This document shows, piece by piece, positions 40,911-50,714 of a stretch of DNA of 64,000 nucleotides (positions are counted from its first letter, which is position 1; every line of letters starts with the position of its first letter). The notes beneath the pieces are model-generated. The model was not told the DNA's origin. It searched no databases and saw only the letters and a list, made by a program, of their open reading frames with translations. Origin of the DNA: CAWDNM01 sp964521195 (GTDB lineage Bacteria > Actinomycetota > Coriobacteriia > Anaerosomatales > JAAXUF01); the NCBI GenBank assembly GCA_964521195.1, contig CAZFRE010000006.1:1-64000 (forward strand), read 5' to 3'. The position numbers were made by a program, and so were the translations under genes.

Positions 40911-42182
40911 TCATCGACGCCGTCCCGCGGCTACGTATGCCGCCGTGATGCGGCACCTGCGCACGTCCCCGGGTCGCGCGTCGCTCAATGGCAATCGAAC
41001 TCGCAGGTAGTCTCGAGTGGTACCGGTCACCGTCTTGCCATCGACGGTCTCCACCAGCACCTCCTCGTCGCGGGGCAGGGTCGATGCGAGGTAGCGGTCA
41101 TGAAGAGCGTCACTCAGCTCGCGAAGCTCCTGTGCGCGAGCGGCTATCACCTCGGGCCGGTGTTGCTCGAGAGTAGCTGCCGGCGTCCCGACACGCGCAC
41201 TGTAGCGGAACACATGCAGCCGCGAGAAGCCGACCAGCTCGGCGAGGGCGCATGTCTGCGCGTGCTGTTCGTCGGTCTCGGTGGGAAAGCCCGCGATCAC
41301 GTCACTCGTGAGCGCGAGTCCCGGGATCGCGTCGCGGGCGGCAGCGACGCGCTCGGCGTACTCCGCGGCCGTGTACGAGCGGTTCATCGCGGACAGCACG
41401 GCGTCCGAACCGCTCTGCAGCGGCACGTGCAACTGCGGGCAGACCGAGGGCAGCCCCCCGAGGACCGACAGCAGCCGGTCGTCGAGGTCCGGCGGCTCGA
41501 TGCTCGAGAGCCGTACCCTCTCCACTCCGACCGCCGCCACGCCCTCGATCAACGCCGCAAGGTCGGCACCGGTCTCGGCATCGCGGTACCTGCCGATGTT
41601 GATGCCGGTGAGCACGATCTCTCTGACGCCACTCGCCACAAGCCCGGCCGCCTCGGCCAGCACCGCTGAGAGGGCTACGCCTCGCGGGTTGCCGCGTGCG
41701 TGCGGCACGATGCAGTACGTGCAGAAGTTGTCGCACCCGTCCTCGACCTTCAGCATCGCGCGCGTCCGGAAGGCGCTGCCGGAGCGGATGGGACCGGAGG
41801 GTGGATACGGATCGACCCGCCTCCCGAGCAGATCCGCGACCGTCGCTGCGAGCGCATTCTTGTCGGCGGTGACGACGACACGTTCGCCCAGCGCGCGCAG
41901 CCCGTCGGCATCGAGGGCTGCAAGGCATCCGGTCACGACCACGATGGGAGCCCCCGGCGCCTTGAGGGCCCGGCGAACAGCCTTGCGCGCCTTCGCATCG
42001 GCCTCACCGGTCACGGTGCACGTGTTCACCACGACGACCTGCGCGCGGTCCTCGGATACGATCTCCATACCGGCGCTGAGAAGCGCCGCGGCGGCGGAAT
42101 CACTCTCGACCCGATTCACCTTGCAGCCGAGCGTGCGAAACGCCACGCGGGGAGCGTCGCCCGACGACGCGCGACCGCTCAT
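40911..42182 (-). CDS. mtaB: tRNA ms2t6A37 methylthiotransferase MtaB
   Basis: 423 aa. N-terminal UPF0004 domain with LGCKVNRVESD and NTCTVTGEADAKARKAVRRA (MtaB-type cysteines), then radical-SAM CDNFCTYCIVPHARG and a C-terminal TRAM-like segment (VETVDGKTVTGTTRDYLRVRL). Two [4Fe-4S] clusters are expected. It adds the methylthio group to t6A37 in ANN-decoding tRNAs. Its ATG overlaps the rsmE stop as ATGA; the order dnaJ-rsmE-mtaB is conserved in Gram-positives. Confidence 0.95.
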   Translation of the reverse strand: MSGRASSGDAPRVAFRTLGCKVNRVESDSAAAALLSAGMEIVSEDRAQVVVVNTCTVTGEADAKARKAVRRALKAPGAPIVVVTGCLAALDADGLRALGERVVVTADKNALAATVADLLGRRVDPYPPSGPIRSGSAFRTRAMLKVEDGCDNFCTYCIVPHARGNPRGVALSAVLAEAAGLVASGVREIVLTGINIGRYRDAETGADLAALIEGVAAVGVERVRLSSIEPPDLDDRLLSVLGGLPSVCPQLHVPLQSGSDAVLSAMNRSYTAAEYAERVAAARDAIPGLALTSDVIAGFPTETDEQHAQTCALAELVGFSRLHVFRYSARVGTPAATLEQHRPEVIAARAQELRELSDALHDRYLASTLPRDEEVLVETVDGKTVTGTTRDYLRVRLPLSDARPGDVRRCRITAAYVAAGRRR

Positions 42183-42964
42183 CCGTCGTTCCCGAGCCCG
42201 CCGAGCTCGTACATGACGAGCGCGCTCGCGACCACGGCGGCGGTCTCGGCACGCAGGATCGTCTCGCCGAGCGACACCACGCGCGCGCCAAGACCGGCGA
42301 GGGAGCGGACTTCCCGTTCGGAGAGCCCGCCCTCGGGCCCGACGATCAGTGCAACGCGTCCCGTTCCCGTATCGCGCAGTCCTCCAAGCGCCGCCCGCAG
42401 ACCCGGGCTATCGGCACCCGCGTCTTCCCATGCGACGAGCACACGATCGTAGCCCGCGAGTTCGCCCAACAGGGCAGCCAGCTCCACGGGCGACGCGACG
42501 GCCGGCACAGTGGTGCGCTTCGACTGCTTCGCCGCCGCTGCGGCGACCCGGGACCAGCGCTCTGCGCGTTCTGCGCGCTTCTCGGCGGAGTACCGCACGA
42601 TGCTGCGCTCGGTGAGGGCAGGGAGGATGCGCTCGACCCCGACCTCGACAGCGCCCTCGATGATCTCGTCGTTCTTCGATCCCTTCGAGACTCCGAACAC
42701 GAGCGTCACGTGCGCGCGCCCGCTCCCCGGAGCAGGGATGCCGGCCTCGAGAAGCCGGGCCTCGACCACGGAGTCATCGTCTCCCGCGACCACCTCGACC
42801 CGCCACACGATCCCGGAGGGCGTGACGACGTCGATCTGTTCACCCGGTCGGACTCGGAGCGACCGCGTCGCATGACGCACGTCCGCACTCGTCAGCGGGA
42901 GTGTGACGATGTCGTTCTCGACTCCGAGAAGCTCGCGTTGAAGAAAGAACCTGTGCCGTGACAA
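42179..42964 (-). CDS. rsmE: 16S rRNA (uracil-1498-N3)-methyltransferase
   Basis: 261 aa. N-terminal PUA-like region (RHRFFLQ, HATRSLRVRPGEQIDV) and a C-terminal SPOUT domain with KSKRTTVPAV-type loop, LIVGPEGGLSEREV and SLGETILRAETA forming the trefoil knot. It methylates U1498 of 16S rRNA using S-adenosylmethionine. The start is a TTG at 42964, with AAGGGG seven bases upstream, nine bases after the dnaJ stop. Confidence 0.95.
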   Translation of the reverse strand: MSRHRFFLQRELLGVENDIVTLPLTSADVRHATRSLRVRPGEQIDVVTPSGIVWRVEVVAGDDDSVVEARLLEAGIPAPGSGRAHVTLVFGVSKGSKNDEIIEGAVEVGVERILPALTERSIVRYSAEKRAERAERWSRVAAAAAKQSKRTTVPAVASPVELAALLGELAGYDRVLVAWEDAGADSPGLRAALGGLRDTGTGRVALIVGPEGGLSEREVRSLAGLGARVVSLGETILRAETAAVVASALVMYELGGLGNDG

Positions 42965-42973
42965 GGCCGCCCC

Positions 42974-44110
42974 TTACCCGTGCAGCCAGTCTTTGAGCTT
43001 CTGGACCGGGCTCTTGTGCTCGGATGTCGCTTCACCGGACTCCTTGGCGAACTCCTCGAGGAGTTCGCGCTGCCGCTTCGACAGCTTCCGGGGTACGTCC
43101 ACGCCGATGTGCACGTACAGGTCACCCCGACCAGAGCTGTGGACTCTCGGCATGCCCTTTCCGCGGACCTTGATCACGTCTCCATGCTGGCTGCCGGCAG
43201 GTACCTCGACCGTCGTGTCCTCGAGGATGCCGTGCACCGCAAGCTCCACGCCCAGGGCCGCCTGTGCGATGGTCACCGTCGCGCGACAATGCAGGTCGTC
43301 GCCTTCCCGGTGCAGGTAGTCGTCCTCGGCGATCCGGACAGTGATGATGAGGTCACCGGCGGCAGCACCGCGGATGCCCGCCTCACCCAAGCCTCTCAGC
43401 CTGATCTGCTGACCGTCACGGATACCCGCCGGCACCGTGACGTTCACGTGCTGCCTGTCCGGGACCCGCCCGGATCCCTGACATTCGTCACACGGGTTGG
43501 CGACCACATGCCCGGTCGCGCCGCACGTCTCGCACGGGGTGACCGTCTGCATCGTGCCGAGGAACGTCTTGCGGTGCACGACACGCTGGCCGGTGCCGTT
43601 GCAGTCGCCGCACGTGGTCACGCCGCTGCCGTCCGCCGAGCCGGTCCCCCCGCATACATCGCACGTCGCGAGGCGGTCGAGCACGATCTCCTTCTCGACC
43701 CCGGTCGCCGCCTCTGCGAGCGTGATCACGAGCTGCATCGCCATGTCTCGGCCCTCGAGGCGTGTCGTGCGCCCGCGGACTCCGCCAAAGAACGCGCTGA
43801 ACAGATCCTCCATGTTCAGCCCGGCACCGCCCCCGAACAGATCGCTGAAGTCCGCGTACTGGTATCCGCCCGGCGCACCCGATGCGCCGCCGACGCGTCC
43901 GAACCGGTCGTACTGGTCACGTTTGTCCGGATCGGACAGCACGTCATACGCCTCGTTGACCTCCTTGAAGCGGTCCTCGGCGTCCGGTGAGCTGTTCACG
44001 TCCGGGTGGAGCTCGCGCGCCTTGTGGCGAAACGCCTTCTTGATCTCGTCGGCGGTCGCGGTTCGTTCGACGCCGAGCAGTTCGTAGTAGTCTTCGGTCC
44101 GTGCAGGCAC
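42974..44110 (-). CDS. dnaJ: Chaperone DnaJ
   Basis: 378 aa. J domain with YYELLGVERTATADEIKKAF and a slightly modified KARELHPDVN (HPD present), Gly/Phe-rich linker, then four CxxCxGxG zinc repeats (CDVCGGTG, CGDCNGTG, CETCGATG, CDECQGSG) and the C-terminal substrate domain. It delivers clients to DnaK and stimulates its ATPase. Co-directional and 28 bp after hrcA, hence under CIRCE control. grpE and dnaK are not adjacent. Confidence 0.97.
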   Translation of the reverse strand: MPARTEDYYELLGVERTATADEIKKAFRHKARELHPDVNSSPDAEDRFKEVNEAYDVLSDPDKRDQYDRFGRVGGASGAPGGYQYADFSDLFGGGAGLNMEDLFSAFFGGVRGRTTRLEGRDMAMQLVITLAEAATGVEKEIVLDRLATCDVCGGTGSADGSGVTTCGDCNGTGQRVVHRKTFLGTMQTVTPCETCGATGHVVANPCDECQGSGRVPDRQHVNVTVPAGIRDGQQIRLRGLGEAGIRGAAAGDLIITVRIAEDDYLHREGDDLHCRATVTIAQAALGVELAVHGILEDTTVEVPAGSQHGDVIKVRGKGMPRVHSSGRGDLYVHIGVDVPRKLSKRQRELLEEFAKESGEATSEHKSPVQKLKDWLHG

Positions 44111-44138
44111 GTCGGTTCCTCTCAGGCGGATGGGAGCG

Positions 44139-45143
44139 TCAGCTCAACGCGTCGGTAAGGTCGTCGGATACGGCGCGAACGGCGGTCATGGCGCGCCCGT
44201 AGTCCATACGGGTGGGGCCGATGACGCCGATCACGCCGTCGATGCCCCCCGCGCCGTAGTTCGTGGCGACGATGGACATGTTGCCGAGTTCTGCTCGGCG
44301 GTTCTCGTGTCCGATGCGGACCGTGATCTCGCGGGTGCCGAGGGCGTCGGACAGCGCCTCCAGGACGGCGATACCGTCCTCAAGGAACTCGATGAGTGGT
44401 CGTGCCCTCTCAGCATCGTGGAACTCGGGCTGGGCCAGCAGCGCGGGTACCCCCACGTGAAAGAAGCGGTCCCGGTCGGCCTCGTCCAGCGCGTCGAGGA
44501 TCTCGTCGATCACGGCGCTGACGAGCCCGTCATGCTCACGCCCCGATTCCATCGCGCCACGAAGCGGCCGGATATCGGCCGCATGCTTGCCGTCCAGCGC
44601 AGCGTTCATCGCGCGTTCGATCTCGGCAAGACGGCCCGGATCGGTGTCGACAGGCAGCTCGATCACGCGGTTGACCACCTGTCCGGTGGCCGTGATGAGC
44701 ACGAACACGGCGCGGCGTTCGGTCAGCGAAAGCAGGTCGATCCTGCGAACCCGAGAGAGCGAGATGCTCGGAGCGAGCACCACGGCCAGGCAGTTCGTGA
44801 GCCGGGTCAAGGCGGCGCTGGTCTCATGCATGAGGTCGTCGACCTCGGCCGCGTTCGCGAAACGCCCTTGGTCGCGTTCCCCGTCCGCCGCAATCGGGCC
44901 GCGCTCGATCAGATCGTCGACGAAGCTGCGATACCCGCTGTCGGTCGGCAGACGGCCCGCCGAGACGTGCGGCTGGACGACGAACCCGGTCTCCTCGAGG
45001 ATCGAGAGTTCCGTGCGGACGGTGGCAGGCGAACACCCCAGCTCGTATCGCTCGACCAGCGTCTTGCTGCCGACGGGGGTGGCGCTCGCTATGTACTCCT
45101 CGACCAGCGCCGCAAGCACGCGCCGTCGGCGATCGTTCAGCAT
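44139..45143 (-). CDS. hrcA: Heat-inducible transcription repressor HrcA
   Basis: 334 aa from the ATG at 45143 (MLNDRRRRVLAALVEEYI), preceded by GGAGGCG; an earlier in-frame start at 45185 lies inside the CIRCE operator and is rejected. N-terminal winged helix (GSKTLVERYELGCSPATVRTEL, GFVVQPHVSAGRLPTDSGYR), GAF-like centre and conserved C-terminus (GPTRMDYGRAMTAVRAV). It represses chaperone genes by binding CIRCE and needs GroEL for folding in characterised species. It controls its own operon. Confidence 0.96.
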   Translation of the reverse strand: MLNDRRRRVLAALVEEYIASATPVGSKTLVERYELGCSPATVRTELSILEETGFVVQPHVSAGRLPTDSGYRSFVDDLIERGPIAADGERDQGRFANAAEVDDLMHETSAALTRLTNCLAVVLAPSISLSRVRRIDLLSLTERRAVFVLITATGQVVNRVIELPVDTDPGRLAEIERAMNAALDGKHAADIRPLRGAMESGREHDGLVSAVIDEILDALDEADRDRFFHVGVPALLAQPEFHDAERARPLIEFLEDGIAVLEALSDALGTREITVRIGHENRRAELGNMSIVATNYGAGGIDGVIGVIGPTRMDYGRAMTAVRAVSDDLTDALS

Positions 45144-45178
45144 CTCGCCTCCAGGAAGGGTCGCGCGAATCTGCGCGG

Positions 45179-45205
45179 TTGGCACTCAAGTATACCGAGT
45201 GCCAA
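45179..45205. promoter_or_regulatory. CIRCE operator overlapping the hrcA-dnaJ promoter
   Basis: Perfect inverted repeat TTGGCACTC-N9-GAGTGCCAA, which differs from the CIRCE consensus TTAGCACTC-N9-GAGTGCTAA at one symmetrical base. It ends 35 bp upstream of the hrcA ATG. The N9 spacer holds TATACT on the minus strand, so HrcA binding would cover the -10 element directly. The -35 is weak. Confidence 0.93.
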
Positions 45206-45238
45206 CGTGTTGCGGGAAGTACCGTCCAGCGCCGGCCG

Positions 45239-46468
45239 CTACTCCGCGGCCCAGATCCGCCCGAACACCTCGTTGCCGAGCAACCATCCGCGACGCGTCG
45301 TACGCCAGCTTCCTTGCGTACGCAGGGTGCCGTCCTCCGCCAGCTCCACGAGTCCGTCCGCCCGCAACGCCTCGAACACGTCGCCCAGTCCCGCGGAGTC
45401 GACCTGCGCTACCGGTACGCCCCGCACGAGCCGCATACCGAGCATGACGTCCTCGCGGGCGGCCTCGGCGGCGGTCAGGGACTCCGAGGTATCCCCGCGT
45501 CCCACCAGCCACGCATCGATGTCGGGGCAGTTCGCGTAGCGGACACGGGCGACCTCGAGATCCTCACTGCCGAGAAGCCCGACCATCCGGGCCGTCTCCG
45601 CATCCAGCATGCCGTGGGCGCCCGGCCCCACGCCGATGTAGGCCCGGCCGGACCAGTACGCCGTGTTGTGCCGCGACTCGAATGCGCGCTCACTCGCGTA
45701 GTTGGCGACCTCGTAGCGCTCGAAGTCATGGCGCCCGAGCGATTCCTCGGCCAGCACCATCATCTCGGCCGCGATGTCCGGATCCGGCTCTGCGACCAGC
45801 CCGGCGTCCACGGCCACCGAGAGCGGTGTGCCCACTTCGACCGAGAGCGGATACACCGACATGTGCACGGCGCCTGTGCACGCGGCCCGACCGATCGTCT
45901 CAGACCACGACGTCATCGACTGCCCGGGCACTCCGCAGATCAGATCGAGTGACAGCTTCAGACCCGCGCCGGCGACGGCGCTGCACGCGTCCCATGCGGT
46001 GCGTGCATCATGTCGCCTCCCGAGAGTCCGCAGCACCGTGTCGTCGAACGACTGCACGCCGACGCTCACGCGGGTGACGCCGGCGTCAGCGAACGTCTCG
46101 GCCACGTCCTCGCCAAACGAGTCCGGATTGGCCTCGACGGTCACCTCCGCCCCGTCTCGGATCGGAAGATGCTCGCGCGCGAAGTCCAGGACGCGAACGA
46201 CCTCCTCGGGATAGCGCGAAGGGGTGCCACCACCGACGTACACGGTCTCGAGCACGCCCGGCAGGCCGGTCATCGCCCATCGGCGGATCTGCGTGCGGAT
46301 GCCGCGGAAGACCGTTCGCACGGTGTCGTCGGACGCGCCCGACACGCTTGCGAAGTCGCAGTACGCGCATTTCGAGGCACAGAACGGCACGTGGACATAC
46401 AGGTGTGACGGCAGCGATGGGCCGAGGAACCTCTCGGCAAGGGGCTCGTCGGTCACCGCGGTCTCCAC
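45239..46468 (-). CDS. hemW: HemW-like radical SAM heme chaperone
   Basis: 409 aa. Radical-SAM motif PFCASKCAYCDFASV (CxxxCxxC plus the HemW-type FASV), GGGTPS, VEANPDSF, GVQSFDD, DLICGVPGQ, and RHNTAYWSG found in HemW/HemN. HemW proteins bind heme and transfer it to respiratory enzymes; they lack coproporphyrinogen oxidase activity. Overlaps the dus stop by 16 bp. The gene lies just upstream of hrcA, the usual Gram-positive order. Confidence 0.92.
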   Translation of the reverse strand: METAVTDEPLAERFLGPSLPSHLYVHVPFCASKCAYCDFASVSGASDDTVRTVFRGIRTQIRRWAMTGLPGVLETVYVGGGTPSRYPEEVVRVLDFAREHLPIRDGAEVTVEANPDSFGEDVAETFADAGVTRVSVGVQSFDDTVLRTLGRRHDARTAWDACSAVAGAGLKLSLDLICGVPGQSMTSWSETIGRAACTGAVHMSVYPLSVEVGTPLSVAVDAGLVAEPDPDIAAEMMVLAEESLGRHDFERYEVANYASERAFESRHNTAYWSGRAYIGVGPGAHGMLDAETARMVGLLGSEDLEVARVRYANCPDIDAWLVGRGDTSESLTAAEAAREDVMLGMRLVRGVPVAQVDSAGLGDVFEALRADGLVELAEDGTLRTQGSWRTTRRGWLLGNEVFGRIWAAE

Positions 46469-47493
46469 TCGGCGAGCTCGCGCTCATCAGACGGGACTCC
46501 GGGGCACGCCCGTGTCAGGAACTCCCGGTACTCCGCGAGCAGGTCGTCAAGCTCCTGCGAGCTCTTGCACGCGTACGCCCTCGCGCGCACGTAGGTGGCG
46601 CCCGGCGTGTCGGTGATGTACCAGGCGACGTGCTTGCGCATGCGCGCGAACGCATGCTCGCCTCCAAATGCGACGAGCGCCCGAGCGTGCTCGCGCGCGA
46701 CATCCACCCGCTCGAACGGGGTGGGCGGCTCATGCGGCTCGCCGCCGGCGAGCAGGGCCGCTGCCTCTCGGAAGATCCAGGGGTAGCCTTGCGCTCCACG
46801 TGCGACCATGACGGCATCGACACCGGTGCGTGCGAGCATGGCCACCACGTCGTCCGCCGAGAAGACATCTCCGCTCCCCGCCACCGGCACGCGTACGGCG
46901 GCCTTCACGGAAGCGATCACGGCCCAGTCCGCCTGCCCCTTGTAGAACTGGCCACGAGTGCGCCCGTGCACCGCGAGCGCGGAGGCACCCGCCGCCTCCA
47001 AGGCCTGTGCGAACTCGACCGCGTTGACCTCGTCTGCGTCCCAGCCGCTACGGAACTTCGCGGTCACGGGCACGCCGTCCACGTCCGCCACCACCGCCGC
47101 GACGATCGCCGCCGCGGTCTCAGGGTCGCGCATGAGGGCGCTGCCCTCCCCTTTCGCGACGACCTTGGTGACGGGGCAGCCCATGTTGATGTCGATGAGT
47201 GCGATGTCGTCGCCGTGCTTGCCGACGAGTCTGCGTGCTTGGCGAGCCATCAGTTCGGGCTCCGAGCCGAACAGCTGCACCGCACACGGGACCTCATCGG
47301 CGGCGAAGGTCAGCAGCGCCCTGGACACGGCTGAATCGGGATTGAAGTGCAGGCCCTTGGCGCTCACCATCTCGGTGTACGTGAGCCCAGCGCCCATCCG
47401 CTTGCAGATGCCACGGAAGGGTGCCTCGGTCACCCCGGCCATCGGAGCGAGAAGCACGGGGTTCTCGGCGAAGATGTCGGCGGGTGTTCTCAT
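46453..47493 (-). CDS. dusB: tRNA-dihydrouridine synthase
   Basis: 346 aa. FMN-binding TIM barrel: NPVLLAPMAGVTEAPFRG, QLFGSEPELM, DINMGCPVTKVVAKGEGSAL (catalytic Cys in GCP), VTAKFRSGWD, VHGRTRGQFYKGQADW and VAGSGDVFS. The C-terminal helical RNA-binding domain has RMRKHVAWYI. It reduces uridines of the tRNA D-loop with NADPH. The DusB subclass is assigned from overall motif pattern, less firmly than the family. Confidence 0.93.
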   Translation of the reverse strand: MRTPADIFAENPVLLAPMAGVTEAPFRGICKRMGAGLTYTEMVSAKGLHFNPDSAVSRALLTFAADEVPCAVQLFGSEPELMARQARRLVGKHGDDIALIDINMGCPVTKVVAKGEGSALMRDPETAAAIVAAVVADVDGVPVTAKFRSGWDADEVNAVEFAQALEAAGASALAVHGRTRGQFYKGQADWAVIASVKAAVRVPVAGSGDVFSADDVVAMLARTGVDAVMVARGAQGYPWIFREAAALLAGGEPHEPPTPFERVDVAREHARALVAFGGEHAFARMRKHVAWYITDTPGATYVRARAYACKSSQELDDLLAEYREFLTRACPGVPSDERELAEWRPR

Positions 47494-47525
47494 GCGCGCG
47501 GCTTCTCGAGCGGCCGAGACCGCGG

Positions 47526-49328
<1,803 letters not shown>

Positions 49329-49387
49329 AGCGGTTGAGTGTAGCAAGGGACGCGTCAGTTTGGGAGAGCTGTATCGGGCGGAGCGTG

Positions 49388-49417
49388 TTGGCTACACCCG
49401 ATGCCGTGTGCTAGACT
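49388..49417 (+). promoter_or_regulatory. Extended -10 promoter of rpsT
   Basis: TTGGCT (49388-49393), 18-nt spacer ending in TGC, then TAGACT (49412-49417). The TGC directly before the -10 gives an extended -10 element. The 5' leader is about 60 nt. Confidence 0.7.
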
Positions 49418-49482
49418 CTCGTGGTTCATCGCACCCCACTGCGACGGGCACCATCGCTAGCCAGTAACGGAGGAACACGTAC

Positions 49483-49749
49483 GTGGCAAACATCAAGAGC
49501 CAGAAGAAGCGCGTGCTCACCAACGAGAAGGCGCACCAGCGCAATCGTGCGGTGAAGTCCGAGCTCAAGACCGCCATCAAGAAGGTCCACGCTGCGATCG
49601 AGGCCAAGGACGCCGACGGCGCCAAGGCCGCCGCGCTCGACGCCTCGCGCCTGCTGGACAAGGCCGCAAGCAAGGGTGTCATCCACGCCTCGCAGGCCGC
49701 CAACCGCAAGTCCGGCATCATGAAGGCCGCGAACGGCGTCACCGCCTAG
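49483..49749 (+). CDS. rpsT: 30S ribosomal protein S20
   Basis: 88 aa, basic and helical. ANIKSQKKRVLTNEKAHQRN and the later KGVIHASQAANRKSGIMK are canonical for bS20. GTG start with GGAGG ten bases upstream. Divergent from lepA, a conserved arrangement. Its TAG stop overlaps the holA TAG stop on the other strand, using the palindrome CTAG. Confidence 0.97.
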   Translation: MANIKSQKKRVLTNEKAHQRNRAVKSELKTAIKKVHAAIEAKDADGAKAAALDASRLLDKAASKGVIHASQAANRKSGIMKAANGVTA

Positions 49750-50714
49750 CCGCACACCTTCACAATCCAGCGCTCGAAGACGAGTCGGGGATCCCGGCTC
49801 GTTTTCATGTGCGCTTCACCCTCCGCCGCGCTACGCAAGATGTCGACGAGCTGCTCCGACGTGAATCCGCGGGCTTGCCTGGGCAGGTTGCGCACCTGCC
49901 AGTCCGGTCGGCCGAGCGTCGTCGCGATCTGACCCACCGATCCCTCGCCCCTGTCCAGCAGGGCACGCGCGGCGATGAGGTCACGTATCTGGCGGAGCGC
50001 CAGGGCGTGCAGCCCGTGAACCGACTCGCCATCGCCGAGCAGTCGCTCGAGCAGGGCCAGCGCCCGCACTCCGTCCCGATCACCGAGCGCGGCGCCGAGC
50101 TCGAACACGCTCGTGGTCGACGCCAGCGAAACGACCGCCTCGATCTCGGGCACTCCAAGCTCGGTCGTGGACCCGTTGAACGCGACTGCCTTGTCGACTT
50201 CGACGGAGAGTCTACGCAGATCCTTGCCTACCGCATTGACCAGCAGCTCCGCACCCTCGAGCGTGACCCGTCGTCCCTTGCGTGCGAACAGACTCTGCAC
50301 CTCACGTGGGAACTCGTTGGCCTTGGGTGCGGCTCGTTCTATGAGTCCCCCAAGCCGGTCGACTGCCTTGTAGAGTCGCGTGTTCTTCGCCAGCTTCTTC
50401 GCCACGAGCGCCAGGATCGTAGTCTCGGCGGGGTTCTCGGCGTACGCCACGAGGGCCTCGAGTCCGTCCTTGGACATCTTGTCGACGTTTCGCACGACGA
50501 CAAGGCGCCTCTCCGATGCGAACGGCAAGGTGTTGCACGCGGCGATGATCGCGTCGGAGCCGGCGTTCTCGCCATCGAACGTCTCTGAGTTGAAGTCGAG
50601 GTCTGCAAGCTCGCCCACATTGCGCTTGAGCTGGTCGAGAGCGCGCTCGAGGAGGAGCTCTTGTTCGCCGAAGATCAAGTAGACGGGCTTGTACTCTGAA
50701 AGCTGTTTTGCCAT
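49746..50714 (-). CDS. holA: DNA polymerase III delta subunit
   Basis: 322 aa. Starts with KPVYLIFGEQELLLERAL, the HolA-type Walker-A-less AAA+ N-terminus. FASERRLVVVRNVDKMSK and the C-terminal collar part (QIATTLGRPDWQVRNLPRQARGF) match the family. It opens the beta clamp within the clamp loader. The ATG has GGAG four bases upstream. Its first 413 bases are overlapped in another frame by the run-on 3' end of comEC. Confidence 0.93.
   Translation of the reverse strand: MAKQLSEYKPVYLIFGEQELLLERALDQLKRNVGELADLDFNSETFDGENAGSDAIIAACNTLPFASERRLVVVRNVDKMSKDGLEALVAYAENPAETTILALVAKKLAKNTRLYKAVDRLGGLIERAAPKANEFPREVQSLFARKGRRVTLEGAELLVNAVGKDLRRLSVEVDKAVAFNGSTTELGVPEIEAVVSLASTTSVFELGAALGDRDGVRALALLERLLGDGESVHGLHALALRQIRDLIAARALLDRGEGSVGQIATTLGRPDWQVRNLPRQARGFTSEQLVDILRSAAEGEAHMKTSRDPRLVFERWIVKVCG
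49780..49806 (+). terminator. rpsT terminator embedded in holA coding sequence
   Basis: Plus-strand stem ACGAGTCGGG / CCCGGCTCGT (10 bp with one G-T pair), 3-nt loop GAT, followed by TTTTC. It starts 31 nt after the rpsT stop and lies within the last codons of holA on the opposite strand. Confidence 0.75.
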
